This document shows positions 53,368 to 60,456 of a DNA stretch of 64,000 nucleotides, piece after piece. The notes beneath the pieces are model-generated. The model did not search any database, was not told the DNA's origin, and saw only the letters and a list, made by a program, of their open reading frames with translations. The position numbers and the translations under genes are program-made. This DNA comes from Deltaproteobacteria bacterium (GTDB lineage: Bacteria; Desulfobacterota; GWC2-55-46). Every line of letters starts with the position of its first letter. Position 1 is the stretch's first letter. The stretch spans positions 62,001 to 126,000 of the forward strand of contig JACOUO010000007.1 in assembly GCA_016177845.1 (NCBI GenBank), in the 5' to 3' direction.

Positions 53368-53841
53368 GTGCGTACAAGAAAAACCACAGGTTATGACAGG
53401 GCGGAAATAGTAAAAATCATCAATAAAACCGCTAATTTAACCCAAGAGGAAAAAGATTGCGCCACTGAACTGCTTGATATATACTTAAACAATCCCCTCC
53501 AGAACGATTACTTTTTTCTCACGGCAATTGATGAAGCTGATTGCCCAAGGGGATATGTATGCTATGGTCCTACGCCATTGACATACGGCGTCTATGACTT
53601 ATACTGGATACTCGTTGACGCTGATTACAGGGGCAGGGGCATAGGCGCCCGGCTTCTCGGGGATACTGAGGAGATATTGAAAGACCGGGGGGCAAGGTTA
53701 TTTGTAGCCGAGACCTCAGGGCTGGCCTCTTACGAGCCTGCCAGAAGTTTTTATGAGAAGAGCGGATTTAAAGAGGAGTCGAGGATAAAGGAATTCTATA
53801 AGCCCGGTGATGATCTCATTACCTATGTGAAAAGATTCTAA
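53368..53841 (+). CDS. GNAT-family N-acetyltransferase
   Basis: The product is 157 residues from GTG 53368. The acetyl-CoA motif A is DYRGRGIGARLLGDTEEIL (about 88-106), preceded by the strand YDLYWILVDADY and followed by LFVAETSG and ARSFYEKSGFKEESRI. It follows the ATP-grasp pair by 62 bases on the same strand, and GNAT proteins next to such ligase pairs suggest acetylation of the same product. No ribosome site is evident at the GTG, so the start is uncertain. Confidence 0.82.
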   Translation: MRTRKTTGYDRAEIVKIINKTANLTQEEKDCATELLDIYLNNPLQNDYFFLTAIDEADCPRGYVCYGPTPLTYGVYDLYWILVDADYRGRGIGARLLGDTEEILKDRGARLFVAETSGLASYEPARSFYEKSGFKEESRIKEFYKPGDDLITYVKRF

Positions 53842-53870
53842 AAATCTTTAAAAGCGAGGGTTGATTTAAC

Positions 53871-54488
53871 TTGGAAATTGAGAGCATTAAGAGGATATAC
53901 GCCGGTTATTCGCATGTATATGACGCGCTTTTCAAGAGGTTCTTTTATCCAAGGATAAAACACGCAATCACTTACATGGACATACGGCCCGGGGACAGGA
54001 TCCTGGATGTAGGAGTCGGCACTGGCCTGTCGCTTACCGAATACCCGAAGTATTGCAAGGTGGTCGGTATAGACCTGTCCACAAAGATGCTTTGCAAGGC
54101 TAATGAGAAGATAAAGGACAGGCGTCTTGATAATATCCAGGTCATGGCAATGGATGCCATGAAGATTGGTTTCAAGGACGACAGCTTTGACAAGGTCTTC
54201 ATCTCCCATGTGGTAAGCGTTGTGCCTGACCCGTACAAGGTCATGTCCGAGGTAAAAAGGGTCTGCAGAAAAGGCGGGCAGGTCGTAATAGTAAACCACT
54301 TCAAGAGCTCCAATAAGGTGGTTGAAATAGCTGAGCTGCTGATGAACCCGGTATGCAAAAAGATAGGCTGGCGTTCAGATCTGTGCCTCCAGGAATTCAT
54401 CAGGAAGTCCGGCCTGAATGTAAAACAGAAATATATGCTTAAAAAACTGGATTTCTGGCATATAGTCTTTGCTACGAATGAAAAGTAA
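53871..54488 (+). CDS. SAM-dependent methyltransferase, PmtA-like (phospholipid N-methyltransferase)
   Basis: The product is 205 residues from TTG 53871 with GAGGG upstream. Rossmann motifs are GDRILDVGVGTGLSL and VVGIDLSTKMLCKA, then FKDDSFDKVFISHVVSVVPDPYKVM and GGQVVIVNHFKS. The pattern YSHVYDALFKRFFYPRIKHA plus SVVPDP and NHF resembles PmtA enzymes that methylate phosphatidylethanolamine to phosphatidylcholine. Other class I methyltransferases (UbiE-like) share the fold, so the substrate is a family-level guess. Confidence 0.75.
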   Translation: MEIESIKRIYAGYSHVYDALFKRFFYPRIKHAITYMDIRPGDRILDVGVGTGLSLTEYPKYCKVVGIDLSTKMLCKANEKIKDRRLDNIQVMAMDAMKIGFKDDSFDKVFISHVVSVVPDPYKVMSEVKRVCRKGGQVVIVNHFKSSNKVVEIAELLMNPVCKKIGWRSDLCLQEFIRKSGLNVKQKYMLKKLDFWHIVFATNEK

Positions 54489-54504
54489 AACGAACCTTAA
54501 AGGG

Positions 54505-54525
54505 CCGCGGCTGCTGTAGCCGCGG
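54505..54525 (+). other. Stem-loop between the methyltransferase and rimI
   Basis: CCGCGGCT and AGCCGCGG around GCTGT form a perfect 8-bp hairpin 16 bases after the methyltransferase stop. There is no T-run. Confidence 0.4.
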
Positions 54526-54541
54526 TCAACGGTATTGAATA

Positions 54542-55009
54542 TTGCATGCCGAACGGAACACTGCGGGTTATAAAATACAACCTATGTCCGCTCAGGATAT
54601 CGACAAGGTCCTTGAGATTGAGAGGGTTTCCTTCCCGAAGCCATGGACAAGGGGCATGTTCGAGAGCGAGATCAGAAATCCTATTTCATTCGCCCTTACC
54701 CTGAAAGTAGATGAAGGCGGAGAAGAAAAGCTTGCCGCTTATATAATCTTCTGGGTTGTTCACGGTGAAGCCCACCTCTTGAATGTCGCGGTAAATCCCG
54801 AATACAGACGGCACGGCTACGCCACAATACTGCTCAAAACTGTCCTTGAGCAGATGAAGCAAAGCCTTGTTTACGAAGTTTTCCTTGAGGTCAGAAGGTC
54901 GAATAAGGCGGCCCGCGAGCTTTATTATAAGCTCGGGTTCAAAGAGAGCTTTGAAAGAAAGAATTACTACGGGGACGAGGACGCTATAGTAATGACATTG
55001 GTTTTCTAA
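54542..55009 (+). CDS. rimI: Ribosomal protein S18-alanine N-acetyltransferase RimI
   Basis: The product is 155 residues. RimI signature stretches are IDKVLEIERVSFPKPWTRGMF, LLNVAVNPEYRRHGYATILL (acetyl-CoA site) and VFLEVRRSNKAARELYYKLGF followed by RKNYYGDEDAIVM. It acetylates the N-terminus of ribosomal protein S18. The TTG start at 54542 keeps the N-terminal YKIQPMSAQD strand; an ATG at 54584 would remove it. Neither has a clear ribosome site. Confidence 0.87.
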   Translation: MHAERNTAGYKIQPMSAQDIDKVLEIERVSFPKPWTRGMFESEIRNPISFALTLKVDEGGEEKLAAYIIFWVVHGEAHLLNVAVNPEYRRHGYATILLKTVLEQMKQSLVYEVFLEVRRSNKAARELYYKLGFKESFERKNYYGDEDAIVMTLVF

Positions 55010-55044
55010 ATGTTTTAATATTCTGGATGAAAAGGTTTTTTTTG

Positions 55045-55842
55045 ATGGAATCTGCTGCAGTAAAAATCCTATATAACAAAGAAGTCGCTCCAAAATACTT
55101 TAAGCTCGGCCTTTCATGGAAAACCCCTCCCATAGCGCCAGGCCACTTTGTAATGCTCAGGGTCTCTGACGGGCTTGACCCGCTTCTCAGGCGTCCTTTT
55201 GGCATTTATAATGTGCTCGGCTCAAAAGGAAAGGGGACTTTTAAGGGGAACGGCATCGAGCTTGTCTATCAGGTGGTCGGCAAAGGCACCCAGATACTCG
55301 CCAATAAAGCTGCAGGTGAGACAATCAACCTCCTTGGCCCTCTTGGCAACGGTTTCCCCCATCCCGATGGTTCAAAGAAAATCATAATGATAGCAGGCGG
55401 CATGGGTATTGTGCCTTTGCATATGCTGGCAAAGAGTACGGAAGGGGCGGTATTGCTCTACGGGGCAAGGGATAAGAAGGTCGCCTCAATGGCAAAGGAT
55501 TTTAAGGACACCAAATGCAAGGTAAAGATAGCCACAGAGGACGGAAGCGTCGGCAAAAAAGGGCTTGTGACCGAGCTTCTTAAAACAGAGCTCAAATCTG
55601 ATTCGGTTGTCTATGCCTGCGGGCCTGTAGGGATGTTGAAGCAGGCCTCCATTATCTCTCAGGCAGCAGGGGTCAAATGTTATGTATCACTTGAGCGTTC
55701 AATGGCGTGCGGAATAGGCGTATGCCTCGGCTGCGCCGTAAAGGCAAAGACGCACAATGAAAAAGAGAATAAAAATTACAGGATGGTCTGCTCTGAAGGC
55801 CCTGTATTCGATAGCGAGGAAATAGATTGGGACGCACTGTAA
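55045..55842 (+). CDS. pyrK: Dihydroorotate dehydrogenase electron transfer subunit PyrK
   Basis: The protein is 265 residues from ATG 55045 (AAAGG nine bases before it; ATG 55027 is an alternative). The FAD domain has HFVMLRV and LLRRPFGIYN, the NAD domain GGMGIVPLHML and YACGPVGML, and the 2Fe-2S site is CGIGVCLGC with a fourth Cys in MVCSEGPVF. It passes electrons from PyrD to NAD in the class 1B enzyme. It overlaps pyrD by 16 bases, a fixed pairing. Confidence 0.94.
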   Translation: MESAAVKILYNKEVAPKYFKLGLSWKTPPIAPGHFVMLRVSDGLDPLLRRPFGIYNVLGSKGKGTFKGNGIELVYQVVGKGTQILANKAAGETINLLGPLGNGFPHPDGSKKIIMIAGGMGIVPLHMLAKSTEGAVLLYGARDKKVASMAKDFKDTKCKVKIATEDGSVGKKGLVTELLKTELKSDSVVYACGPVGMLKQASIISQAAGVKCYVSLERSMACGIGVCLGCAVKAKTHNEKENKNYRMVCSEGPVFDSEEIDWDAL

Positions 55843-56765
55843 ATAAAAAGGCAAACCCGAAGCTTGGAGTAGAGATAGCAGGCATTAAATTCAGAAACCC
55901 GGTGATGACCGCCTCAGGCACATTCGGCTACGGGCTTGAGTTCACGCCTTACACGGATTTGAATAAGCTTGGCGGCATTGTGGTTAAGGGGCTTTCGCTC
56001 AATCCGAGGCAGGGAAACCCTTCTCCAAGGATAGTAGAGACCCCGTGCGGCATGCTTAACGCAATAGGGCTGCAGAATGTCGGAGTGGATTACTTTATCA
56101 AGGAAAAACTTCCTGCCCTCAGAAAATACAAGACGCAGATAATAGCCAATATCTTCGGTGAGACGATTGAAGATTATATGGAAGTCGCTAAAAGGCTTAG
56201 TGACTCCGAGGGTGTTTCTGCCATCGAGATAAACATATCCTGCCCGAATGTAAAGAAGGGCGGCATTGTATTCGGCACAGACCCGTCAGAGGCTGCAAAG
56301 GTAGTCTCTGCCGTAAAAGGTTCTTCAAGGCTTCCAATAATCACCAAGCTCTCACCCAATGTCACTGACATAAAGGTGATGGTAAAAGCGGTTGAAGAAG
56401 CAGGCGCCGATGCCATCTCACTTATCAATACGCTTACAGGCATGGTCATTGATGTTGAGAAGAGGAAGCCTGTGCTTGCCACTATCACAGGCGGGCTTTC
56501 AGGGCCTGCGATAAGGCCTGTAGCCGTAAGGATGGTATGGCAGGCAAAGCAGGTCGCCAAAGTGCCCTTGATAGGCATGGGCGGCATCATGAATGCCCGT
56601 GACGCGCTTGAGTTTATTATCGCAGGCGCATCAGCTGTTCAGGTAGGCACGGCAAATTTTGTTGACCCTGACAGCGCGGCAAAGGTCGCCGATGGAATAG
56701 AAGAGTATATTACAAGGCATAAGACAAGCTTAAAGGATTTGATAGGGTCGATGAAGGTTGGGTAA
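55827..56765 (+). CDS. pyrD: Dihydroorotate dehydrogenase PyrD (class 1B)
   Basis: This 312-residue FMN enzyme oxidises dihydroorotate in pyrimidine synthesis. It starts at TTG 55827, seven bases after GAGGA. Motifs: NPVMTASGTFGYG, NPRQGNPSPRIVETP, AIGLQNVGVDYF, EINISCPNVKKGG with the catalytic Cys typical of class 1B, TKLSPNVTDI, GGLSGPAIRP and GMGGIMNARDALEFIIAGAS. With PyrK it forms the heterotetramer that uses NAD. Confidence 0.95.
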   Translation: MGRTVNKKANPKLGVEIAGIKFRNPVMTASGTFGYGLEFTPYTDLNKLGGIVVKGLSLNPRQGNPSPRIVETPCGMLNAIGLQNVGVDYFIKEKLPALRKYKTQIIANIFGETIEDYMEVAKRLSDSEGVSAIEINISCPNVKKGGIVFGTDPSEAAKVVSAVKGSSRLPIITKLSPNVTDIKVMVKAVEEAGADAISLINTLTGMVIDVEKRKPVLATITGGLSGPAIRPVAVRMVWQAKQVAKVPLIGMGGIMNARDALEFIIAGASAVQVGTANFVDPDSAAKVADGIEEYITRHKTSLKDLIGSMKVG

Positions 56766-56781
56766 TTCGCTCGCCCCTTTT

Positions 56782-56812
56782 AATCCCCTCCCTTCAAGGG
56801 AGGGGATTTTTT
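56782..56812 (+). terminator. Rho-independent terminator after pyrD
   Basis: AATCCCCTCCC (56782-56792) and GGGAGGGGATT (56798-56808) form an 11-bp stem around TTCAA, followed by Ts to 56812. Confidence 0.92.
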
Positions 56813-56826
56813 ATTGCCTACTATTT

Positions 56827-57021
56827 GTCATTCCCGCGAAAGCGGGAATTCAGGGGTGTCTGAATACTGGATTCCCGAGAAAGGCATTCGGGAATGACGG
56901 AATATGAGAAACTTTGACATTGCGAACAGAGTGAAGCGATCTGAGACTTTTTCTTTTCCTTAGCTGAACTTCTAACCATGCCTTACTAAACCGTCATTCC
57001 CGAGTGTTTCTATCGGGAATC
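56827..57021 (+). repeat. Long direct repeat, left copy, flanking the GIY-YIG gene
   Basis: This 195-base unit is about 95% identical by eye to 57332-57524. It is built of palindromes: a TTCCCGC/GCGGGAA hairpin at its start, a GGATTCCCGA/TCGGGAATGAC pair, a type B element, a unique core and a final CGTCATTCCCGA/TCGGGAATCC pair. The GIY-YIG start codon lies 10 bases beyond its right end. Confidence 0.92.
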
Positions 57022-57030
57022 CAGTCTTTA

Positions 57031-57318
57031 ATGAAAACTTTTTACGTCTATATCCTCGCAAGCAAACAAAATGGAACCCTTTACATCGGAGTTACAAACG
57101 ATATCTTAAGGCGCGTTTATGAACATAAAAACGATTTAGTTGATGGCTTTTGCAAAAAATACGGAGTACATAATCTTGTCTATTTCGAGCAGTTCGATGA
57201 AATTGAATCGGCTATCCAGAGGGAAAAACAGCTGAAAAAGTGGAACAGAAAATGGAAGACAGACTTGATAGAGAAGACAAATCCGAATTGGCGGGACCTG
57301 TATGAGGATTTAGTCTGA
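57031..57318 (+). CDS. Small GIY-YIG family nuclease inside direct repeats
   Basis: The product is 95 residues, a lone GIY-YIG domain of the UPF0213-like kind: YVYILASKQNGTLYIGVTND (4-23), ILRRVYEHK with the conserved Arg, and AIQREKQLKKWNRKWK with the expected catalytic Glu, ending in NPNWRDLYEDL. All core motifs are intact, so it is probably an active metal-dependent nuclease. ATG 57031 is preferred; a GTG at 57004 within the left repeat is in frame and would add nine residues. No good ribosome site is seen. The gene is flanked by near-identical direct repeats made of palindromes, and single pieces of those repeats lie elsewhere in the window, which points to a mobile or formerly mobile unit. 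Confidence 0.88.
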   Translation: MKTFYVYILASKQNGTLYIGVTNDILRRVYEHKNDLVDGFCKKYGVHNLVYFEQFDEIESAIQREKQLKKWNRKWKTDLIEKTNPNWRDLYEDLV

Positions 57319-57331
57319 TACTCTTAGTGTT

Positions 57332-57524
57332 GTTATTCCCGCGAAAGCGGGAATCCAGGGCGTCTGAATACTGGATTCCCGATAAAGACATTCGGGAATG
57401 ACGGAATATGAGAACTTTGTCATTGCAAACAGAGTGAAGCGATCTGAGACTTTTTCTTTTCCTTAGCTGAACTTCTAACCATGCCTTACTAAACCGTCAT
57501 TCCCGAGTGTATCTATCGGGAATC
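57332..57524 (+). repeat. Long direct repeat, right copy, flanking the GIY-YIG gene
   Basis: This 193-base copy has the same internal order as 56827-57021, with about ten single-base differences and two one-base gaps counted by eye. It starts 13 bases after the nuclease stop codon. The longest exactly shared core covers the AGAGTGAAGCGATCTGAG to CCCGAGTGT part. Confidence 0.92.
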
Positions 57525-57555
57525 TTTTTTAAGGTAAACATCTGAATCAGAAATA

Positions 57556-57592
57556 AAAAGACCGGGTCGGCTTTTCGCCTTCCCGGTTTTTA
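57556..57592. terminator. Bidirectional terminator between the repeat unit and mrp
   Basis: ACCGGG (57561-57566) and CCCGGT (57582-57587) enclose a GGC/GCC inner pair. AAAAAG on the left and TTTTTAG on the right give U-runs in both directions, so it can end mrp (minus) and stop reading from the GIY-YIG side. Confidence 0.75.
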
Positions 57593-57611
57593 GTTTTTAC
57601 TATATCAGGTT

Positions 57612-58664
57612 TTATGCTAAATCCAGTACGCTTATCCTGCTTGCAACAGTGCAGGCGATATCCAAAAACGCCTTTGAGTGGACTGAGTCAGGGGCTGATT
57701 CTACGATAGGCTTTCCTGTATCTCCGCCTTCCCTTATCTCAATATCAATAGGTATCTTGCCAAGAAGCGGCACGCTGTACCTTTCGCTTGTCTTCTGGCC
57801 TCCTCCGTGGCTGAATATCTCGGAAGTGCCATTGCAGTGAGGGCAAACAAAAAAGCTCATATTCTCAACAATGCCAAGGATAGGCACTTTCACTTCATTG
57901 AACATCTTTATGGCGCGCCTTGCGTCGATAAGCGCAACATCCTGCGGTGTGGTTACAATCACCGCGCCTGTAAGCGGTATTGTCTGCACAAGGGTCAACT
58001 GAACATCGCCTGTGCCCGGGGGCAGGTCGATTACAAGATAATCAAGGTCTCCCCAATCCACTCCTGTAAGGAACTGCTTGATAAGCTGCATTACAAGAGG
58101 GCCCCTCCAGATAAGGGGGGTCTCTTCATCGAGCATGAAGCCGACCGATACAAGCTTTACCCCGTACTTCTCAAGGGGAACAAGTTTTTCCTGAGGGGTA
58201 GCCATCAGAGGCTCATGGAGGCCCATCATCAGGGGAAGGCTCGGTCCGTAGATGTCGGTATCCAGAATGCCGACCTTTGCGCCTGTTTTAGCAAGCGCGA
58301 GCGCAAGGTTAACGGATACGGTTGATTTACCGACTCCGCCTTTGCCGCTGGCTACGGCTATCGTATTCTTGATTCCCGGAATCGGGGCCTTGTCAGGCAG
58401 ATGCTTGCCCTGCGGAACATTGGCTCCTGTTACTATAGCCACTTCCGTTACCCCGGGGATTGCCTTAACCGCATTTATCGAGTTAGTCTCAAGCTCTTTC
58501 TTTAAGGGGCAGGCCATTGTTGTAAGGATAAGGTTGAAATGGACCTTGCTCCCGTTTATCTTTATATCCTTGATCATGTTCAAGGTTACGAGGTCCTTGC
58601 CAAGTTCAGGGTCCATTACTGTCCTGAGCGCGTCAAGTACCTGTGCTTCAGTTATATTTTCCAA
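57612..58664 (-). CDS. mrp: Mrp/ApbC-family Fe-S cluster carrier ATPase
   Basis: The protein is 350 residues with an N-terminal MIP18/DUF59 domain (TVMDPELGKDLVTLNMIKDI, 16-35) and a P-loop ATPase domain with ASGKGGVGKST (deviant Walker A at 107-114), DTDIYGPSLPLMMG and LPPGTGDVQLTL. The CPHC pair (FFVCPHCNG, near 270) is the place where a bridging 4Fe-4S cluster sits in dimers. It delivers clusters to apo-proteins. It is the last gene of a minus-strand set with Nfu, ferredoxin and small redox proteins, which fits the role. Confidence 0.93.
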   Translation of the reverse strand: MENITEAQVLDALRTVMDPELGKDLVTLNMIKDIKINGSKVHFNLILTTMACPLKKELETNSINAVKAIPGVTEVAIVTGANVPQGKHLPDKAPIPGIKNTIAVASGKGGVGKSTVSVNLALALAKTGAKVGILDTDIYGPSLPLMMGLHEPLMATPQEKLVPLEKYGVKLVSVGFMLDEETPLIWRGPLVMQLIKQFLTGVDWGDLDYLVIDLPPGTGDVQLTLVQTIPLTGAVIVTTPQDVALIDARRAIKMFNEVKVPILGIVENMSFFVCPHCNGTSEIFSHGGGQKTSERYSVPLLGKIPIDIEIREGGDTGKPIVESAPDSVHSKAFLDIACTVASRISVLDLA

Positions 58665-58722
58665 GTGAACACCTCCGTTATGCCGTCTTTTCAGAGGGCA
58701 GTTACGCTTTATTTTTGTGAGC

Positions 58723-58911
58723 TTACCTTGAAGCCGCTTCGTTCAGGGCATTCATCAGTTCTTCAAGAGGCGCCCCGTCACGCTTTGCCGCTGCTTCGAT
58801 GCTTACCGCACCTCCGCAGCAGGAGTCGATCTTGAACTGGGTAAAGATGCCTATGGTTTTGGGATACATCTTTATGCAGTCGTTTACTACTATGTCTTTG
58901 GTTACTTTCAT
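58723..58911 (-). CDS. Short ScdA/RIC N-terminal domain (DUF542) protein
   Basis: This is a 62-residue protein made only of the N-terminal domain of the Fe-S repair proteins ScdA/YtfE (RIC): IVVNDCIKMYPKTIGIFTQF and the DSCCGGA signature (29-35). The C-terminal di-iron hemerythrin-like domain of full RIC proteins is missing, so it is not a complete repair enzyme. It lies between mrp and a DUF1858 gene of similar size; both are Cys-based and may bind iron, zinc or redox partners. It starts 5 bases after the upstream gene, so the two are co-transcribed. Confidence 0.85.
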   Translation of the reverse strand: MKVTKDIVVNDCIKMYPKTIGIFTQFKIDSCCGGAVSIEAAAKRDGAPLEELMNALNEAASR

Positions 58912-58916
58912 GTTAT

Positions 58917-59129
58917 CTACCTTTTATTGGCGATTTCGTTTAATTCTCTGATGACGGCATCTAAATCAGCGTTATGCATGTTTGAGCCGAAATCTATGTC
59001 TTCGTTATTCGCTCCCGGACAATCAAAACAGCCTTTGCCAAAGTATTTCTTGAATACCTTGACGGTGTCAGGGTATTGCCTCATTACTTCCCCGATAAGC
59101 ATCTCTTTTGTTATCTTTTCGCTCGGCAT
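58917..59129 (-). CDS. DUF1858 domain protein
   Basis: The product is 70 residues. It fits the DUF1858 family (disulfide domain often linked to hybrid-cluster or Fe-S proteins): ITKEMLIGEVMRQYPDTVKVF and GCFDCPGANNE, with the two Cys of the CFDC pair. The fold is close to that of the DUF542 protein encoded next to it, so the two may be related sensors or carriers. It follows the 4-helix membrane protein gene by 13 bases. Confidence 0.88.
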   Translation of the reverse strand: MPSEKITKEMLIGEVMRQYPDTVKVFKKYFGKGCFDCPGANNEDIDFGSNMHNADLDAVIRELNEIANKR

Positions 59130-59142
59130 AGGGGAAGCCTTA

Positions 59143-59565
59143 TTATTTTGCCGGTGCTGCAGGTTTTGCCGGTGCCGGCGCTGCCTTGATGGTCTTTAAC
59201 ATATTCAGCACAAAAAATACGATTGAAACTGATTCAACAAGCGCGAAAAGGAGGAGGACTGTTGTGCTCCCGCTCATCTCCCTTACCCACCAGCCGATTG
59301 CCATTCCGATAAGGCCGATATTGGCAAGCCAGAGCTGCCATGATGAGAGCTTGTCGCTCCAAAGGGGCCTTCCGCTGAACCTCGGGAGTATGTGATAGCC
59401 TACACCGTAGACCATCATTGACATCCAGCCAAGGAGGTTAAAATGCACATGTATCGGCATCCAGGGGTAAACAGGGCCGGTTACGCTCATTTGCAGGCCC
59501 AAAAGGATTGCCAGAAGAAAATATATCATTGCGCATCTTATAAACCATACTGTAATGCTGCTCAT
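59143..59565 (-). CDS. Four-helix membrane protein resembling part of NorB / heme-copper oxidase subunit I
   Basis: The product is 140 residues with four hydrophobic helices (roughly 5-26, 37-60, 78-96 and 100-122) and an Ala/Pro/Lys-rich tail. The stretch MPIHVHFNLLGWMSMMVYGV (37-56) followed by GYHILPRF looks like a heme-ligand helix of NO reductase/cbb3 subunit I, and the His residues there could bind heme. It is much too short for a catalytic subunit. Short relatives are often annotated as cytochrome oxidase subunit I-like. It sits in an Fe-S gene set, so a role in NO sensing or electron transfer is possible, but unproven. Confidence 0.65.
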   Translation of the reverse strand: MSSITVWFIRCAMIYFLLAILLGLQMSVTGPVYPWMPIHVHFNLLGWMSMMVYGVGYHILPRFSGRPLWSDKLSSWQLWLANIGLIGMAIGWWVREMSGSTTVLLLFALVESVSIVFFVLNMLKTIKAAPAPAKPAAPAK

Positions 59566-59639
59566 TAAAAATCCTCCGATTTAAATAATTGTAAGAAGAT
59601 AAAACCAAAACCCCGCTTGAATATCACCACCCTTTTTGG

Positions 59640-59825
59640 TTATCTGACAACCTCTTTGGGAGCAGGCTGGCATACATCCATCGGACATACTTCAGCACAG
59701 GCGCCGCACTCGGTACAGAGCTTCGAGTCTATTATATAGGGTGTGCCCTCGCTGATAGCCCCTTCCGGGCACTGGGGCAGGCAGACACCGCAGGCTATGC
59801 ATTCCGGTAATATCTGATAAGCCAT
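59640..59825 (-). CDS. Ferredoxin with two 4Fe-4S clusters
   Basis: The product is 61 residues with the two motifs CIACGVCLPQC and CTECGACAEVC, each followed by Pro, the hallmark of clostridial-type 2[4Fe-4S] ferredoxins. It lies between nfu and the 4-helix protein gene on the minus strand. A terminator separates it from nfu, so it probably has its own promoter, although I did not find a clear one. It would serve as a low-potential electron carrier. Confidence 0.95.
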   Translation of the reverse strand: MAYQILPECIACGVCLPQCPEGAISEGTPYIIDSKLCTECGACAEVCPMDVCQPAPKEVVR

Positions 59826-59843
59826 AAATACCTTTGCCTTATT

Positions 59844-59872
59844 GAAAAAAACGGCAGGGTGTTGGCCCTGCC
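59844..59872 (-). terminator. Rho-independent terminator after nfu
   Basis: On the minus strand GGCAGGG pairs with CCCTGCC around a 6-base loop, and a G then a run of seven U follows (the A-run at 59845-59851 on the plus strand). Confidence 0.8.
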
Positions 59873-59957
59873 TTGTTTATTTTTAATGCTCTTTACGCAC
59901 CACTGCCTTTTGAGAGCGGAATCTTCGCCCCATTTGCTTCAGTCCTTTATGAAAAAC

Positions 59958-60185
59958 TTAGATTGAAAGGACCTGTTTTACTTCGGGTACCTTTTCCTTG
60001 ATAGCCCTTTCTACACCCATCGCAAGTGTTATCTGGGCGCTCGGACATCCTGAACAGGCTCCCTGGAGCTGGACCCTTACTATGCCTTCAGCTTCGTCGA
60101 TATCGACAAGTTCAACGTCTCCGCCGTCTGCCTGCAAAGCCGGTCTTATACCGCTAAGAGCTTCTTCAACTCTTTCCCTTAACAT
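59958..60185 (-). CDS. NifU C-terminal domain (Nfu) Fe-S cluster scaffold/carrier
   Basis: The product is 75 residues, a single NifU C-terminal domain: IRPALQADGGDVELVDID and GACSGCPSAQITLAMGVERA with the CxxC (CSGC) that binds a 4Fe-4S cluster in a dimer. Stand-alone Nfu proteins carry clusters to target enzymes. The gene has its own promoter (60250-60221) and operator-like palindrome, a GGAGG ribosome site and a terminator, so it is a single-gene unit. Confidence 0.93.
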   Translation of the reverse strand: MLRERVEEALSGIRPALQADGGDVELVDIDEAEGIVRVQLQGACSGCPSAQITLAMGVERAIKEKVPEVKQVLSI

Positions 60186-60197
60186 ATGTAGCCTCCA

Positions 60198-60225
60198 ATA
60201 ATATATTTGAATATCAATATATTAT
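60198..60225. promoter_or_regulatory. Perfect palindrome at the nfu promoter, candidate operator
   Basis: ATAATATATT (60198-60207), eight bases, then AATATATTAT (60216-60225) form a perfect 10-bp inverted repeat. It overlaps the -10 box and the expected start of the minus-strand nfu transcript, the classical place for a repressor, for example an Rrf2/IscR-type or a Fur-type protein (identity not known). Confidence 0.6.
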
Positions 60226-60250
60226 ATTATGAAATATAAAACCCTTTCAA
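60221..60250 (-). promoter_or_regulatory. Sigma-70 promoter of nfu
   Basis: On the minus strand TTGAAA (60250-60245), an 18-base spacer and TATAAT (60226-60221) lie 36 bases before the nfu start. Confidence 0.7.
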
Positions 60251-60377
60251 GGAATAATAAATGATTTCTGTCATGTTCTTAAGCCTTATTTTGGATTATT
60301 AATATTATACGGGGAACAAAGGATATCTGGCGGAGATAGGTTTGAAAAAAGCCGTGCTGCGCGCATAAAGCCTGCCC
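60251..60377. other. Divergent region between nfu and the oxidase-like gene
   Basis: No gene is visible. The stretch is AT-rich at first, with mixed composition later, and holds no strong hairpin. Confidence 0.4.
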
Positions 60378-60406
60378 TTGATGTTTTGGGATACCTCTGG
60401 TAGAGT
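60378..60406 (+). promoter_or_regulatory. Possible promoter of the oxidase-like operon
   Basis: TTGATG (60378-60383), a 17-base spacer and TAGAGT (60401-60406) lie 51 bases before the gene; both boxes match only four of six bases. Confidence 0.45.
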
Positions 60407-60456
60407 AGCTTTAAACTTACAATTTATAAAAATTAGTCTTCTGATGGATGTGTTTT

